Shown here in pieces: positions 20,906 to 30,335 of a DNA stretch of 64,000 nt. Every line of letters starts with the position of its first letter. Position 1 is the first letter of the stretch. The notes under the pieces are model-generated. The model was given only the letters and a program-made list of their open reading frames with translations, ran no database searches and was not told where the DNA came from. The position numbers and the translations under genes were made by a program. The DNA is from Jiella endophytica (GTDB lineage Bacteria > Pseudomonadota > Alphaproteobacteria > Rhizobiales > Rhizobiaceae). The stretch covers positions 1,010,964 to 1,074,963 of the forward strand of contig NZ_SOZD01000002.1 in assembly GCF_004519335.1 (NCBI RefSeq). The letters run 5' to 3'.

Positions 20906-22422
20906 CGGGCTCCGCCCGCGGCGGCCGGCTCGCGCCGGGTCTGCATCATCGCGGCGCCGACGCTGTCGGGCGTCGCGTCCTTGCGATCGACGATCGCCGA
21001 AAGCCGCCCCTCCCGCATCACCAGGATGCGGTCGCTCATGCCGAGGACCTCGGGCAGTTCGGAGGATATCATCAGGATGGCGAGCCCCTTTCTGGCCAGT
21101 TCGCCCATCAGCCGGTGGATCTCGGTCTTGGCACCGATGTCAATGCCGCGCGTCGGCTCGTCGAGGATCAGCACCTTCGGGTCGGTGGCGAGCCATTTCG
21201 CCAGGACGACCTTCTGCTGGTTGCCGCCGGAAAGCTGGCCGACCCGCTGGCGGGCGTCCCTCGCCCGGATCGAGAAGCGCTCGATCGCCTCGCTCGCGAG
21301 GCGCTGCTCGCGGCCGGTATCGACCACGGCGTAGCGGGTCAGCCGGTCGAGGATCGCCATCGAGACGTTCTCGCGCAGCGGCTGCGGGCGGACGAGGCCG
21401 TGCAGGCCGCGGTCTTCCGGCACATAGGCGATGCCCGCCGCGATCGCGTCGCGGACGCTGGCGATCCTGCGGGGCGCGCCGTCGACGCGGATCTCGCCGG
21501 CCGTCGCGGGAGTGACGCCGAAGATCGTCTGGGCAAGCTCGGTGCGGCCGGAGCCGACGAGGCCGGCAATGCCGAGGATCTCGCCGGCATGAAGGTCGAA
21601 GGAAATGTCCTCGATCACGCCGGCCAGCGACAGGCCGCTGACCTCCAGCCGCGTCTCGCCGCGCGGAATGTCGACCTTCGGGAAAAGCTGGTGGATGTCG
21701 CGGCCGACCATCATCGACACGAGCGAGCCTTCGGTCACGTCCGCGACCTTGCTCGTGCCGATCGAGCGACCGTCGCGCAGCACCGTGACGCGGTCGGCGA
21801 TCTCGAAGATCTCGTTCATCCGGTGCGAGACATAGACGATGCCGACGCCATCGGCCCGAAGCCGACGGATCACCTCCAGAAGCCGCCGGACATCGGCCTC
21901 GGCGAGCGCCGCCGTCGGCTCGTCCATGATCAGCACGCGGGCGTTGCGCGACAGGGCGCGGGCGATCTCCACCCGCTGGCGGTCGGCGACGGAGAGCTTG
22001 CTAACCCGCTGGTCGACGTCGAGATTGGGGCAGTCGAGGCGGTCGAGCAGCTCGCGCGCCTCCCGCCGCATCCTCGCCCAGTCGACGAAACCGCCGGCAG
22101 TCTTCGGCTGATGGCCGAGAAAGACGTTCTCCGCGACGCTCAAGGCCGGAAAGAGCAGAAGCTCCTGATGGACGACGGCGATGCCTTCGGCTTGCGCCTC
22201 GCGCGGCCCGGCAAAGCGGCGCGGCTCGCCGTCGAGGCGGATCTCGCCCTCGTCGGCCCGATGGTCACCCGATGCGATGCGGATCATCGTCGACTTGCCG
22301 GCGCCGTTCTCGCCCATCAGGGCGTGCACCTCGCCGGCGTAAAGATCGAAGTCGACGCCGGTGAGCACCTTCACCGGGCCGAACGCCTTCGAGATATTCT
22401 TCAGTTCGAGGATCGGCGTCAT
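20902..22422 (-). CDS. rhaT: Rhamnose ABC transporter ATP-binding protein (double domain)
   Basis: 506 residues with two tandem ABC domains as in RbsA-type sugar ATPases. First Walker A GENGAGKST at 37-45, signature LSVADRQRVEIARAL, Walker B LIMDEPTAAL; second domain with degenerate Walker A GLVGSGRTEL, signature LSGGNQQKV and Walker B LILDEPTRGID. The second-site degeneracy is normal for the family. The frame stays open to 22554, but the ATG at 22422 (MTPILELKNISK) matches family starts and has GAGG upstream. It lies 52 nt after rhaK. Confidence 0.92.
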   Translation of the reverse strand: MTPILELKNISKAFGPVKVLTGVDFDLYAGEVHALMGENGAGKSTMIRIASGDHRADEGEIRLDGEPRRFAGPREAQAEGIAVVHQELLLFPALSVAENVFLGHQPKTAGGFVDWARMRREARELLDRLDCPNLDVDQRVSKLSVADRQRVEIARALSRNARVLIMDEPTAALAEADVRRLLEVIRRLRADGVGIVYVSHRMNEIFEIADRVTVLRDGRSIGTSKVADVTEGSLVSMMVGRDIHQLFPKVDIPRGETRLEVSGLSLAGVIEDISFDLHAGEILGIAGLVGSGRTELAQTIFGVTPATAGEIRVDGAPRRIASVRDAIAAGIAYVPEDRGLHGLVRPQPLRENVSMAILDRLTRYAVVDTGREQRLASEAIERFSIRARDARQRVGQLSGGNQQKVVLAKWLATDPKVLILDEPTRGIDIGAKTEIHRLMGELARKGLAILMISSELPEVLGMSDRILVMREGRLSAIVDRKDATPDSVGAAMMQTRREPAAAGGAR

Positions 22423-22474
22423 CAGCGCCTCGTCCGGCGCTCTTTCGCGCCGCACGCTCCCCCCAGATACGCTG

Positions 22475-23905
22475 TCACCTGCTCGCTCCCATCGAAATTT
22501 CCGGCGTTTCGCGGCGCCGGGGCTCCTCCACCCGGCGCCGCCAGGCCTCGGCATAGAACGACAGCCCGCGCATCGTCCTGCCAGCCCCGCCCTCCGTGGC
22601 GGCGTCGCCGGCCGGCGTGACCGGCGGGTCGGAACCCCGCGCCAGCAGCGCGGCGCCCGCCGCTGTGCCCGACAGACCAGGCTCGGCGAGGACGGGCCGT
22701 CCGGCGATTGCTGCGAGGGCGTCGCAGAAGACGGCGTTTCGCCCGAACGGGCCCTCGACGACGATCGGGCCGGCAGCCCCGGCGAGATCGAGGCAGACCG
22801 AGGTCGTCAGCGCCAGAGCGAGGCTTGCCGCGGCCGTCCGCTCGGCCTGCGGAAGCCGTTCCGGATCGACCGTCCACTCGCCGCGCCGGCCCGGAAAAGG
22901 ACCGGTTCCGCTCACGAAGCTCGGCAGCGCCATGATGCCCTTTTTGATCACCGCCTCGGCGGCGTCGTGCTCGGCCTCGCCCGGCGTCTCGCCCGCCATC
23001 GCGGCGAATTCGCGCCCCGCCATGAAGCGCGCCGAGGGAACCGGCCGGCCGAAGGCGTCGATATTGGCAAGCGTGTCGCGCGCGGGGTCGAGCTCTGCCT
23101 TGCTGCTGCCGATGGCAAAGACGATCGCCCAGGTGCCGGTCGAGACCACCGCGAAGGGGGCTTTCCGCCCGATCAGATGCGGCAGCAGCGAGGCGTTGGA
23201 ATCATGGATGCCGCAGAACACCGGGATCGCCGCATTGCCGCCCATCGTCCGGCGGATTTCGGGCTTCAGGTCGCCGAGCTGGTCGAAGGCGGAGCGCAGG
23301 GGCGCAAATTTCGCCGTCCATCCCCTTGCCTCGACCAGCGACGAGAAGCGCCTCTCCGCAGGGCACCAGAGGTCCGTATGGGCGCCGAGTTGTGTCACCT
23401 CGCAGGCGGCAACGCCGCTGAGCTTCATTGCCCAGTATTGCGGATAGGTGAGGATCCTCGCCGCCGCGAAGCGTTCCGGAAAGTGCCGCTCGAGGAAGAG
23501 CAGCTGGGCGCCGACGTTCAGCCCGGCGGGGAGCGCCGGCGACTGCGTCTCGGAAAAATCCGGCCGGATCGCGCGGTAGGCCGCGTGCGTCGCCTCGTCG
23601 AGGGCGAACTCGTAGTCGATCACCGGAAGCGCAAGATCGTCCGCGCCGACCAATGCGATGGAGGCGCCATGGGTGGTCACCGAGATCGCGTCGACCGGCA
23701 TCTCGCCCGACAGCTCGGCGAGTGAGGCGAGAATGAAGCGCCAGAGCGCGTCGGTATCGAAATGCGGATAGGGACCGTGGGCGACGACGCGGTTCGGCGT
23801 CGTCAGGGCGCTGACCTCGCAATGCTCCGCCAGGTCGTAGAGCACGACCTTGGCGTTGGTCTTGCCGATGTCGATGACGGCGACGTTGCGGACCTTGCCC
23901 TCCAT
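22475..23905 (-). CDS. rhaK: Rhamnulokinase-type sugar kinase
   Basis: 476-residue FGGY-family kinase. ATP/substrate fold begins VAVIDIGKTNAKVVLYDL; CGIHDSNASLLPHL near 235 and STGTWAIVFAI near 258 are phosphate-binding blocks; VVEGPFGRNAVFCDAL near 395 is the adenosine region. It phosphorylates rhamnulose (or rhamnose-derived ketose) to the 1-phosphate cleaved by RhaD; in Rhizobium leguminosarum the homologue is also needed for transport. It starts 4 nt after the mutarotase stop. The C-terminal 40 residues are Arg-rich and unconserved-looking. Confidence 0.9.
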   Translation of the reverse strand: MEGKVRNVAVIDIGKTNAKVVLYDLAEHCEVSALTTPNRVVAHGPYPHFDTDALWRFILASLAELSGEMPVDAISVTTHGASIALVGADDLALPVIDYEFALDEATHAAYRAIRPDFSETQSPALPAGLNVGAQLLFLERHFPERFAAARILTYPQYWAMKLSGVAACEVTQLGAHTDLWCPAERRFSSLVEARGWTAKFAPLRSAFDQLGDLKPEIRRTMGGNAAIPVFCGIHDSNASLLPHLIGRKAPFAVVSTGTWAIVFAIGSSKAELDPARDTLANIDAFGRPVPSARFMAGREFAAMAGETPGEAEHDAAEAVIKKGIMALPSFVSGTGPFPGRRGEWTVDPERLPQAERTAAASLALALTTSVCLDLAGAAGPIVVEGPFGRNAVFCDALAAIAGRPVLAEPGLSGTAAGAALLARGSDPPVTPAGDAATEGGAGRTMRGLSFYAEAWRRRVEEPRRRETPEISMGASR

Positions 23906-23909
23906 CCGA

Positions 23910-24269
23910 TCACTCCATCCGGAACATCGGCTGCAGGGGCACGGAGACAGGCTCGTTGCCGGCCTTGGTCTCCATGATGTCGGCCATCATCGCCCACCAT
24001 CGCTGCATCACCGGATGGTTCGGCAGGTCGTCCATGGCGTGGCCGCGCCGGCGCTCGAGCACGGCGAAGAGCGCGTCGGTCTCGGGATCGAGAAAGATCG
24101 AATAGTCGCGGATCCCCGCCGCTGAGAGGAGATCGACCAGCTCCGGCCAGATCGTATCGTGGCGACGGCGGTATTCCTCGGCCTTGCCTGGAAAGAGCCG
24201 CATCCGGAAGGCGACGCGCTCGAAGCCGTCGCTCTGCCCAGTGCCCGGGAGATCGGCCTCACGCGACAT
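23910..24269 (-). CDS. rhaU: L-rhamnose mutarotase
   Basis: 119 residues; DUF718/RhaU dimeric alpha/beta barrel. Key features: [20 protein letters not shown], with the catalytic-type His, then [20 protein letters not shown] and a Trp-Trp pair ([12 protein letters not shown]) near the end. It speeds interconversion of alpha- and beta-rhamnose after uptake. AGGGGAG 7 nt upstream supports the ATG at 24269, which overlaps the end of rhaR by 11 nt. It carries about 15 extra N-terminal residues compared with the usual 104. Confidence 0.9.
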   Translation of the reverse strand: MSREADLPGTGQSDGFERVAFRMRLFPGKAEEYRRRHDTIWPELVDLLSAAGIRDYSIFLDPETDALFAVLERRRGHAMDDLPNHPVMQRWWAMMADIMETKAGNEPVSVPLQPMFRME

Positions 24270-25062
24270 CGCGCTCACTCCCCTCGTCTGAAAGCGCCGC
24301 GACGACGAGGCGAACGCCGGCCGCCTCGACCATCGCCGCGTCCCTGTCGGCAATCGCCTCGTCGGTGATCAGAACGTCCGCGCGCTCGAGCGGCGCGATG
24401 ATCATGCTCGACGGCTTGTGGAACTTCGAGGAATCGACCAGCAGCACCAGCTCGTCGGCCTGGCGCATCAGCCGCTGCTCGGACTGGATGATCAAGGGAT
24501 CGGTCTCGGCGATGCCGTAGGTCGAGACGCCCTGCGCCCCCATGAACATCCGCCGTGCCCTGAAATGCGCAATCCCGTCCTCCTCGAAGGGCGAAAGGAT
24601 CAGCGCCTGGTCGCGGTAGATCGCGCCGGCCGGCAGCATCACCGTGCATTCGGAATGCTCGATCAGATGGGTGGCGATGGAAAAGGAATTGGTCAGCACC
24701 TGCAGCCGCGCACCGGCGAAATGATGGACCATCTGGAAGGTCGTGGTGCCTCCATTGAGGATGATCGCGTCGCCATCCTCGCAGAGCCTCGCGGCCTCGC
24801 GGGCGATGCCGCGCTTCTGGCTCTCGTTGATCGTCCGCGCCGTCTCGAAGGGGAGGCTCGAAATCTCCCCGAAGGCAGCCGCCTTCAGCGCCTCGGCGCC
24901 GCCGCGCACCCGCTTCAGCTTCTTCTGCAGCGCAAGGGCCGCGATGTCGCGGCGGGTCGTCGCCTCCGAGGCTTCGGTCAGCCGCGACAGCTCCTGCACG
25001 GTCGCGACCGAGCGGGCCTGAACAACCGAGAGGATGATCCTCTGTCTCTCGCGTTCATGCAT
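24259..25062 (-). CDS. rhaR: DeoR-family repressor of rhamnose genes
   Basis: 267 residues. N-terminal winged helix at about 5-57 ([20 protein letters not shown] as recognition region), then the DeoR C-terminal sensor domain with [20 protein letters not shown] near 95 and [18 protein letters not shown] near 175. Family members bind a phosphorylated intermediate and repress the flanking operons. Divergent from rhaD and first gene of the rhaRUKTPQS operon, so it probably controls both through the repeats at 25101-25180. Confidence 0.9.
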   Translation of the reverse strand: MHERERQRIILSVVQARSVATVQELSRLTEASEATTRRDIAALALQKKLKRVRGGAEALKAAAFGEISSLPFETARTINESQKRGIAREAARLCEDGDAIILNGGTTTFQMVHHFAGARLQVLTNSFSIATHLIEHSECTVMLPAGAIYRDQALILSPFEEDGIAHFRARRMFMGAQGVSTYGIAETDPLIIQSEQRLMRQADELVLLVDSSKFHKPSSMIIAPLERADVLITDEAIADRDAAMVEAAGVRLVVAALSDEGSERDVA

Positions 25063-25100
25063 TTTGGCGTTTCTCCCAGGCTTGGATGCTGATGGATGGA

Positions 25101-25182
25101 CGATTGATTGTCAATCATCTTCGATCAAGTTCAATCATATTGCATTGCAGCATGAGCGTATATGATCGTTCTGATTGACGTT
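25101..25182. promoter_or_regulatory. Divergent rhaR/rhaD promoter with candidate DeoR-type operators
   Basis: AT-rich patch in an otherwise GC-rich region. It contains ATTGA-TTG-TCAAT at 25103-25115, TCAATCAT at 25131-25138, ATGATCG near 25163 and TGATTGACGTTCGA from 25172, i.e. several copies of a TGATTGA/TCAATCA half-site on both strands. This is the pattern expected of a DeoR-family operator array, and the transcription starts of both operons should lie here. Confidence 0.5.
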
Positions 25183-25322
25183 CGAGCGGTTTTGGCCAAT
25201 GCTGGCGCCAAACCAGTCCGCTGTGTCGGGACGTCGATCCGGGCAGGCGGGGGCATCCATCGCATGGGAGGGCCGCGCCGGAGGCCGGCTCTGCCCGTGG
25301 CGGTCAAAAATCGAGGTCGATC

Positions 25323-27434
25323 ATGCCGACAGATCCGCAGACCAGCGGAGCGGGTCTCCTGCCTTCGCTCTGGGACGAGGCCCATGCCGCTTCGCTCGAC
25401 GAGCCGGGGCGCCTGCTCTATCGCTCGAACCTTCTCGGCGCCGACAAGCGGATCACCAACTATGGCGGCGGCAACACCTCGGCGAAGGTGGTCGAGAAGG
25501 ATCCGCTGACCGGCAAGGACGTGACGGTGCTGTGGGTAAAGGGCTCCGGCGGCGACGTTGGCACGATGAAGCGCGACGGTTTCGCAACGCTTTACCAGGA
25601 CAAGCTGGAAGCCCTGAAGAGCCTTTATCGCGGCGTCGAGCACGAGGACGAGATGGTCGGCTATCTGCCGCACTGCACCTTCGCCCTCAATCCGCGCGCG
25701 GCCTCGATCGACACGCCGCTGCACGCCTATCTACCCTATCCCCATGTCGACCACATGCATCCCGACGCGGTCATCGCCATTGCCGCGACGGCGACCAGCC
25801 GGGAGCTCACCCGCGAGATCTTCGGCGAGGAGATCGGCTGGCTGCCCTGGCGCCGGCCCGGCTTCCAGCTCGGCCTCGACCTGTCGGACTTCGCCCGCCG
25901 CCATCCGGACGCCAAGGGCGTCGTCCTGGAGAGCCACGGCCTCTTCACCTGGGGCGAGACGGCGCGCGACTGCTACGAGACGACGCTGAGGATCATCAAC
26001 CGGGCGATTTCCCATCTTGCCGACCGGACCGCCGGCATGGCGGCCTTCGGCGGCGTCCGGACCGGCGCGATGGAGGCTGAAGCCCGGCGCGCCGCTGCGG
26101 CGCGGCTGATGCCGGAGATCCGCGCCCGCATCGGCCAGGACGAGCGCAAGATCGGCCATTTCGACGATTCCGCCGCAGTCCTCGAATTCGTCGGCTCGGC
26201 CGAGCTCGGACGTCTCGCGCCGCTCGGAACCTCCTGCCCGGACCATTTCCTGCGCACCAAGATCCGCCCGCTGGTGCTCGATTTCGACCCGGCGAGCGGA
26301 AACATCGATCGGGTGGTTTCTGGGCTCAACGAGGCGATCGCCGCCTACCGCGCCGACTATGCCCGCTACTACGAGAGCTGCCGGCGGCCGGACAGTCCGG
26401 CGATGCGCGATCCCAATCCGGTGGTCTATCTCGTTCCCGGCGTCGGCATGATCACCTTCGCCAGGGACAAGGCGACGGCGCGGATCGCCGGCGAATTCTA
26501 CGTCAATGCGATCAACGTCATGCGCGGTGCCGAGGCGATCGGCAGCTATCAGGGTCTTCCCGAGCAGGAGGCCTTCGACATCGAATACTGGCTGCTCGAG
26601 GAGGCCAAGCTCCAGCGCATGCCGAAACCGAAGGCGATGGCTGGCCGCGTCGCCTTCATCACCGGCGGCGGCGGCGGCATCGGCCGGGCGACCGCCGAGC
26701 GGCTCGCCGGTGATGGCGCCTGCGTCGTTCTCGCCGATATCGACGCTGAGGCACTGGAAGCCGCCAGAAGCGACCTTGCCGGGCGGTTCACCGCGGACAT
26801 GGTGCGCACCGTCTCGCTCGACGTCACCGACGAGGCGGCGGTCCTGAAGGGCTTTGCCGACGCCAGCGTCGAATATGGCGGGCTCGACATTCTCGTCTCC
26901 AATGCCGGCATCTCCTCATCGGCGCCGATCGAGACGACCGAATTGTCGATGTGGAACCGCAATGTCGACATCCTCGCGACCGGCTACTTCCTGGTCTCGC
27001 GCGAGGCTTTCCGGCTGTTCCGGCGCCAGCAGCTTGGCGGCGCAGTCGTCTTCATCGCTTCCAAGAACGGCCTCGCCGCCTCGCCGAACGCCGCCGCCTA
27101 CTGCACCGCCAAGGCCGCCGAGATCCATCTCGCCCGCTGCCTTGCCCTCGAAGGCGCCGACGCCGGCATCAGGGTCAACGTCGTCAACCCCGACGCGGTG
27201 CTGCAGGGCTCGAAGATCTGGACGGGCGAATGGCGCGAGCAGCGCGCCGCCGCCTACAACATGGCGCCGGACGAGCTCGAGGAGCACTATCGCAAGCGCT
27301 CGATGCTGAAGCGCTCCGTCCTGCCGTCGGACGTCGCCGAGGCGGTCGCCTTCCTTGCCGGCGACGCATCGGCGAAGTCGACCGGCAACATCGTCAATGT
27401 CGACGCCGGCAACGCCCAGTCCTTCACCCGCTAG
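25323..27434 (+). CDS. rhaD: Bifunctional rhamnulose-1-phosphate aldolase / short-chain dehydrogenase
   Basis: 703 residues with two enzymes fused. The N-terminal class II aldolase domain (about 30-290) has NYGGGNTSAKV, the zinc ligands in PHVDHMHPDAVIAI, and ESHGLFTWG. The C-terminal SDR domain (about 440-703) has TGGGGGIG near 447-454, SNAGISSS and the catalytic FIASKNG...AAYCTAKAA. It splits rhamnulose 1-phosphate to dihydroxyacetone phosphate and L-lactaldehyde, then acts on lactaldehyde. The fusion is the normal rhizobial form. First gene of the plus-strand rhamnose operon. Confidence 0.93.
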   Translation: MPTDPQTSGAGLLPSLWDEAHAASLDEPGRLLYRSNLLGADKRITNYGGGNTSAKVVEKDPLTGKDVTVLWVKGSGGDVGTMKRDGFATLYQDKLEALKSLYRGVEHEDEMVGYLPHCTFALNPRAASIDTPLHAYLPYPHVDHMHPDAVIAIAATATSRELTREIFGEEIGWLPWRRPGFQLGLDLSDFARRHPDAKGVVLESHGLFTWGETARDCYETTLRIINRAISHLADRTAGMAAFGGVRTGAMEAEARRAAAARLMPEIRARIGQDERKIGHFDDSAAVLEFVGSAELGRLAPLGTSCPDHFLRTKIRPLVLDFDPASGNIDRVVSGLNEAIAAYRADYARYYESCRRPDSPAMRDPNPVVYLVPGVGMITFARDKATARIAGEFYVNAINVMRGAEAIGSYQGLPEQEAFDIEYWLLEEAKLQRMPKPKAMAGRVAFITGGGGGIGRATAERLAGDGACVVLADIDAEALEAARSDLAGRFTADMVRTVSLDVTDEAAVLKGFADASVEYGGLDILVSNAGISSSAPIETTELSMWNRNVDILATGYFLVSREAFRLFRRQQLGGAVVFIASKNGLAASPNAAAYCTAKAAEIHLARCLALEGADAGIRVNVVNPDAVLQGSKIWTGEWREQRAAAYNMAPDELEEHYRKRSMLKRSVLPSDVAEAVAFLAGDASAKSTGNIVNVDAGNAQSFTR

Positions 27435-27539
27435 CAAGCGGCGAGGCAGGCCTCGGGAGGAGGCCGGCGGGCAATTTCGCGACGACGGCACGACGAGGAA
27501 CGGGCTTTCGCCATCCGGCCAATCTGGGAGGAACGGGCC

Positions 27540-28838
27540 ATGAGCGACCAACCGATCGATCCGTCGGTGATCGAGACGGCCAACGAACGACAGAGCGGCG
27601 ACCTTGCGAGCGACTTGGCCGCGCTCGGCGAGCAGCTCGACCGGCGCGGCATTTCCATCGACAGGATTGTCGAGGCCGTCAGGGGCTTCACCGTCGCGGT
27701 GCCGTCCTGGGGCGTCGGCACCGGCGGCACGCGCTTTGCCCGCTTTCCAGGCCCCGGCGAGCCCCGCGGCATCATGGAAAAGCTCGACGACTGCGCGGTG
27801 ATCCACCAACTTGGCCGGGCAACGCCGTCGGTCTCGCTACACATTCCGTGGGACCGCGACGATCCGGCGGCCCTGAAGGACAAGGCTACGAGCCTCGACC
27901 TTGCCTTCGACGCGATGAATTCCAACACGTTCCAGGACCATCCGGACGATCCGAAGCAGCCGCTGTCCTACAAGTTCGGATCGCTCAGCCATGCCGATCC
28001 GGCGGTGCGCGCCCAGGCGGTGGAGCACAATCTCGACGTCGTCGAATTCGGCCGTGCCGTCGGATCGAAGGCGATCACCGTCTGGGTCGGCGACGGATCG
28101 AACTTCGCCGGCCAGTCCGACCTTTCCCGCAGCTTCGAGCGCTATCTGGAATCGGCGCGGACGATCTATGCCGGGCTGCCGGACGACTTTCGGCTCTTTA
28201 CCGAACACAAGATGTACGAGCCGGCCTTCTATTCGACGGTGGTGCAGGACTGGGGCACCAACCTCCTGATCGCCCAGGAACTCGGACCGAAGGCCTTCTG
28301 CCTCGTCGATCTCGGCCATCACGCGCCGAACGCCAATATCGAGCAGATCGTCGCGCGGCTGATCTTTGCCAGGAAACTCGGCGGCTTCCACTTCAACGAT
28401 TCGAAATATGGCGACGACGATCTCGACGCCGGTTCGATCGATCCGTTCCGGCTGTTCCTCGTCTTCAACGAACTGGTGGAAGCCGGCGAAACGCTGGAGC
28501 GGCTTCACCCGGCCCACATGATCGACCAGTCCCACAACGTCACCGACCCGATCGAAAGCCTGCTGCGCTCGGCTGACGAGATCCGCCGTGCCTATGCCCA
28601 GGCGCTGCTCGTCGACCGTGCGGCGCTGCGCGGCCTGCAGGACGACAACGACGCGCTGATGGCATCGCAATGCCTGAAGCAGGCGTTCCGCACCGACGTG
28701 ACGCCGATCCTTGCCGAAGCACGGCGTCGCGATGGCGGGGCGATCGATCCGATCGCCGCCTACCGGGCGAGCGGCTACCGCGAAAGGGTGGCTGCCGCGC
28801 GGCCGGCCAGCCGCGGCTCCGGCGGCGGCATCGTCTGA
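27540..28838 (+). CDS. rhaI: L-rhamnose isomerase (RhaI type)
   Basis: 432 residues; xylose-isomerase-like barrel of the Pseudomonas/Rhizobium RhaI type rather than E. coli RhaA. Metal and substrate motifs: LFTEHKMYEPAFYSTVVQDW near 220, CLVDLGHHAPNANIEQI near 258 and GGFHFNDSKYGDDDLDAG near 290. It converts L-rhamnose to L-rhamnulose ahead of RhaK. GGGAGG lies 8 nt upstream of the ATG; 105 nt separate it from rhaD. Confidence 0.93.
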   Translation: MSDQPIDPSVIETANERQSGDLASDLAALGEQLDRRGISIDRIVEAVRGFTVAVPSWGVGTGGTRFARFPGPGEPRGIMEKLDDCAVIHQLGRATPSVSLHIPWDRDDPAALKDKATSLDLAFDAMNSNTFQDHPDDPKQPLSYKFGSLSHADPAVRAQAVEHNLDVVEFGRAVGSKAITVWVGDGSNFAGQSDLSRSFERYLESARTIYAGLPDDFRLFTEHKMYEPAFYSTVVQDWGTNLLIAQELGPKAFCLVDLGHHAPNANIEQIVARLIFARKLGGFHFNDSKYGDDDLDAGSIDPFRLFLVFNELVEAGETLERLHPAHMIDQSHNVTDPIESLLRSADEIRRAYAQALLVDRAALRGLQDDNDALMASQCLKQAFRTDVTPILAEARRRDGGAIDPIAAYRASGYRERVAAARPASRGSGGGIV

Positions 28839-28886
28839 CCCGGTTTCGGGCGACAAGCGGGAATTCACGAGGGTGGAGGAAACAAC

Positions 28887-29441
28887 ATGAGCGATCTTTA
28901 TCGAATCGCACTCGCCGAACTCGGCACGGTGATGGACGGGGTCGACGACGGCGCCGTCGACACGGCCTGCCGGATGATCGCCGATGCGCGGCGCGTCGGC
29001 ACCTATGCCGGCGGACGCGAGGGCCTGCAGATCAAGGGCTTTGCCATGCGGCTCTTCCACCTCGGCTGCCATGTCGGCGTGGTCGCCGACATGACGATGC
29101 CGGCGCTCGGGGACGGCGATCTCTTCGTCGTCTCCGTCGGGCCGGGGGAGATTTCCACGGCGCTCGCCTTGATGGGCGTCGCGAAGGACGCCGGCGCGAA
29201 GATCCTGTTCCTCACCGCCCAGCCGAATGGCCGCTGCGCCGAGCTTGCCGACTTCGTGCTGACGGTTCCCGCCCAGACCATGGCGAACGACCAGGGCGCC
29301 TCGGCGACCTCCGTCCTGCCGATGGGCTCGCTCTACGAAGGCGCGCTGTTCGTCCTCTTCGAGGTGATGGTGCTGAAGCTGCGGGACATCATGGCCGTCT
29401 CACCGGAGACCATGCGCGGCAACCACACCAACATGGAGTGA
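28887..29441 (+). CDS. SIS-domain sugar-phosphate isomerase-like protein
   Basis: 184 residues forming one SIS domain: RVGTYAGGREGLQIKGFAMR, ending the first strand-loop, and LFVVSVGPGEISTALALMGV near 78-97 for the phosphate-binding Ser/Gly loop; TAQPNGRCAELAD follows. Size and motifs resemble 6-phospho-3-hexuloisomerases (HxlB/PhI). It follows rhaI by 48 nt with GGTGGAGG upstream, so it is probably co-transcribed. No hexulose-phosphate synthase partner is present, and no step of the known rhamnose route needs this activity; the role is open. Confidence 0.78.
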   Translation: MSDLYRIALAELGTVMDGVDDGAVDTACRMIADARRVGTYAGGREGLQIKGFAMRLFHLGCHVGVVADMTMPALGDGDLFVVSVGPGEISTALALMGVAKDAGAKILFLTAQPNGRCAELADFVLTVPAQTMANDQGASATSVLPMGSLYEGALFVLFEVMVLKLRDIMAVSPETMRGNHTNME

Positions 29442-29530
29442 CAGCCGGCGAAAACATGCCGCGACACGGGAACTGTCACCGATGTCTCGGGAACGGCGGC
29501 CGGTTCAAGTCGTATCGAAGAAAGGAAAAT

Positions 29531-29605
29531 TGGAGCGGGCGAAGGGATTCGAACCCTCGACCCCAACCTTGGCAAGGTTGTGCTCTACCCCTGAGCTACA
29601 CCCGC
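29531..29605 (-). tRNA. tRNA-Gly (anticodon GCC)
   Basis: On the minus strand a full cloverleaf: acceptor GCGGGTG pairing with CGCCCGC (one T-G wobble), D-arm GTAGCTCAGGGGTAGAGC, anticodon arm CAACCTTGCCAAGGTTG with loop TTGCCAA, T-arm GAGGGTTCGAATCCCTT, and an encoded CCA end. It lies between the rhamnose operon and the editing protein gene. Confidence 0.96.
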
Positions 29606-29807
29606 CCGCTCCCAGCGGCGATCCGTTTCCGGCGCCGCGAACGGGCGCTATATGGCCGAAAGAATCGGACAATGCAACAGCCAAATTTCCCGCTGGACAA
29701 AATCGCCCGGCCGGGCGAGGCCCGATCCCAGCACCCCGGGGCGCTGGGTCCGTCCGGCTCTCGGCACGGATCGCCTGATTTTGCGGCGACAGCGACGGAG
29801 GCGGGCC

Positions 29808-30335
29808 TTGCCGGCGACACGTGACGAACTGATGACGTATCTGGACGAGCTCGGCATCGCCGTCTCGACCATCGAACACCCGCCGCTCTTTACCGTCGCG
29901 CAGTCGCAGGAGCTGCGCGGCGAGATCTCCGGCGGCCACACCAAGAATCTCTTCGTCAAGGACAAGAAGGGCCGGCACTTTCTCGTCGTCGCGGAGGAGA
30001 GCACCCTTGTCGACCTGAAGTCGCTGCACCGGCTGATCGGCGCCCAGGGTCGCCTGTCCTTCGCCGGCCCCGACGCGATGATGGCGATGCTCGGCGTCGA
30101 GCCCGGCTCGGTGACCGCCTTCGGCGTTCTCAACGATCGCGACGGCCGGGTGACCGTGGTGCTTGATGAGGCATTGCTCATGCACGATATGGTGAACTGC
30201 CATCCGTTGACGAACACCGCGACCACGACGATCGGCGTCGACGGATTGATGGAATTCTTCAGATCGACCGGGCACGAACCAATCGTCACCCGGCCGGGCG
30301 GCGAAACGGTTGAGGGCGACGGGCAGGACGGATGA
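29808..30335 (+). CDS. YbaK/ProX-type aminoacyl-tRNA deacylase
   Basis: 175 residues, YbaK/EbsC domain. Motifs: HPPLFTVAQSQELRGEISGG, then HTKNLFVKDKKGRHFLVVAE with the conserved Lys, and a GVEPGSVTAFGVLND block. Such free-standing editing domains clear mischarged tRNA (for example Ala-tRNAPro). No good ATG exists near the conserved start; a TTG at 29808 with GGAGG at 29797-29801 and 6-nt spacing gives PATRDELMTYLDELGI, fitting the family. An ATG at 29652 would add 52 low-complexity Arg-rich residues. It overlaps the next gene by 4 nt. Confidence 0.88.
   Translation: MPATRDELMTYLDELGIAVSTIEHPPLFTVAQSQELRGEISGGHTKNLFVKDKKGRHFLVVAEESTLVDLKSLHRLIGAQGRLSFAGPDAMMAMLGVEPGSVTAFGVLNDRDGRVTVVLDEALLMHDMVNCHPLTNTATTTIGVDGLMEFFRSTGHEPIVTRPGGETVEGDGQDG

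Noticed and set aside
29652..29807. 52-residue N-terminal extension of the tRNA-editing protein
   Set aside because: The extension is Arg/Pro-rich without family similarity, and a TTG with a well-placed GGAGG gives the expected start.
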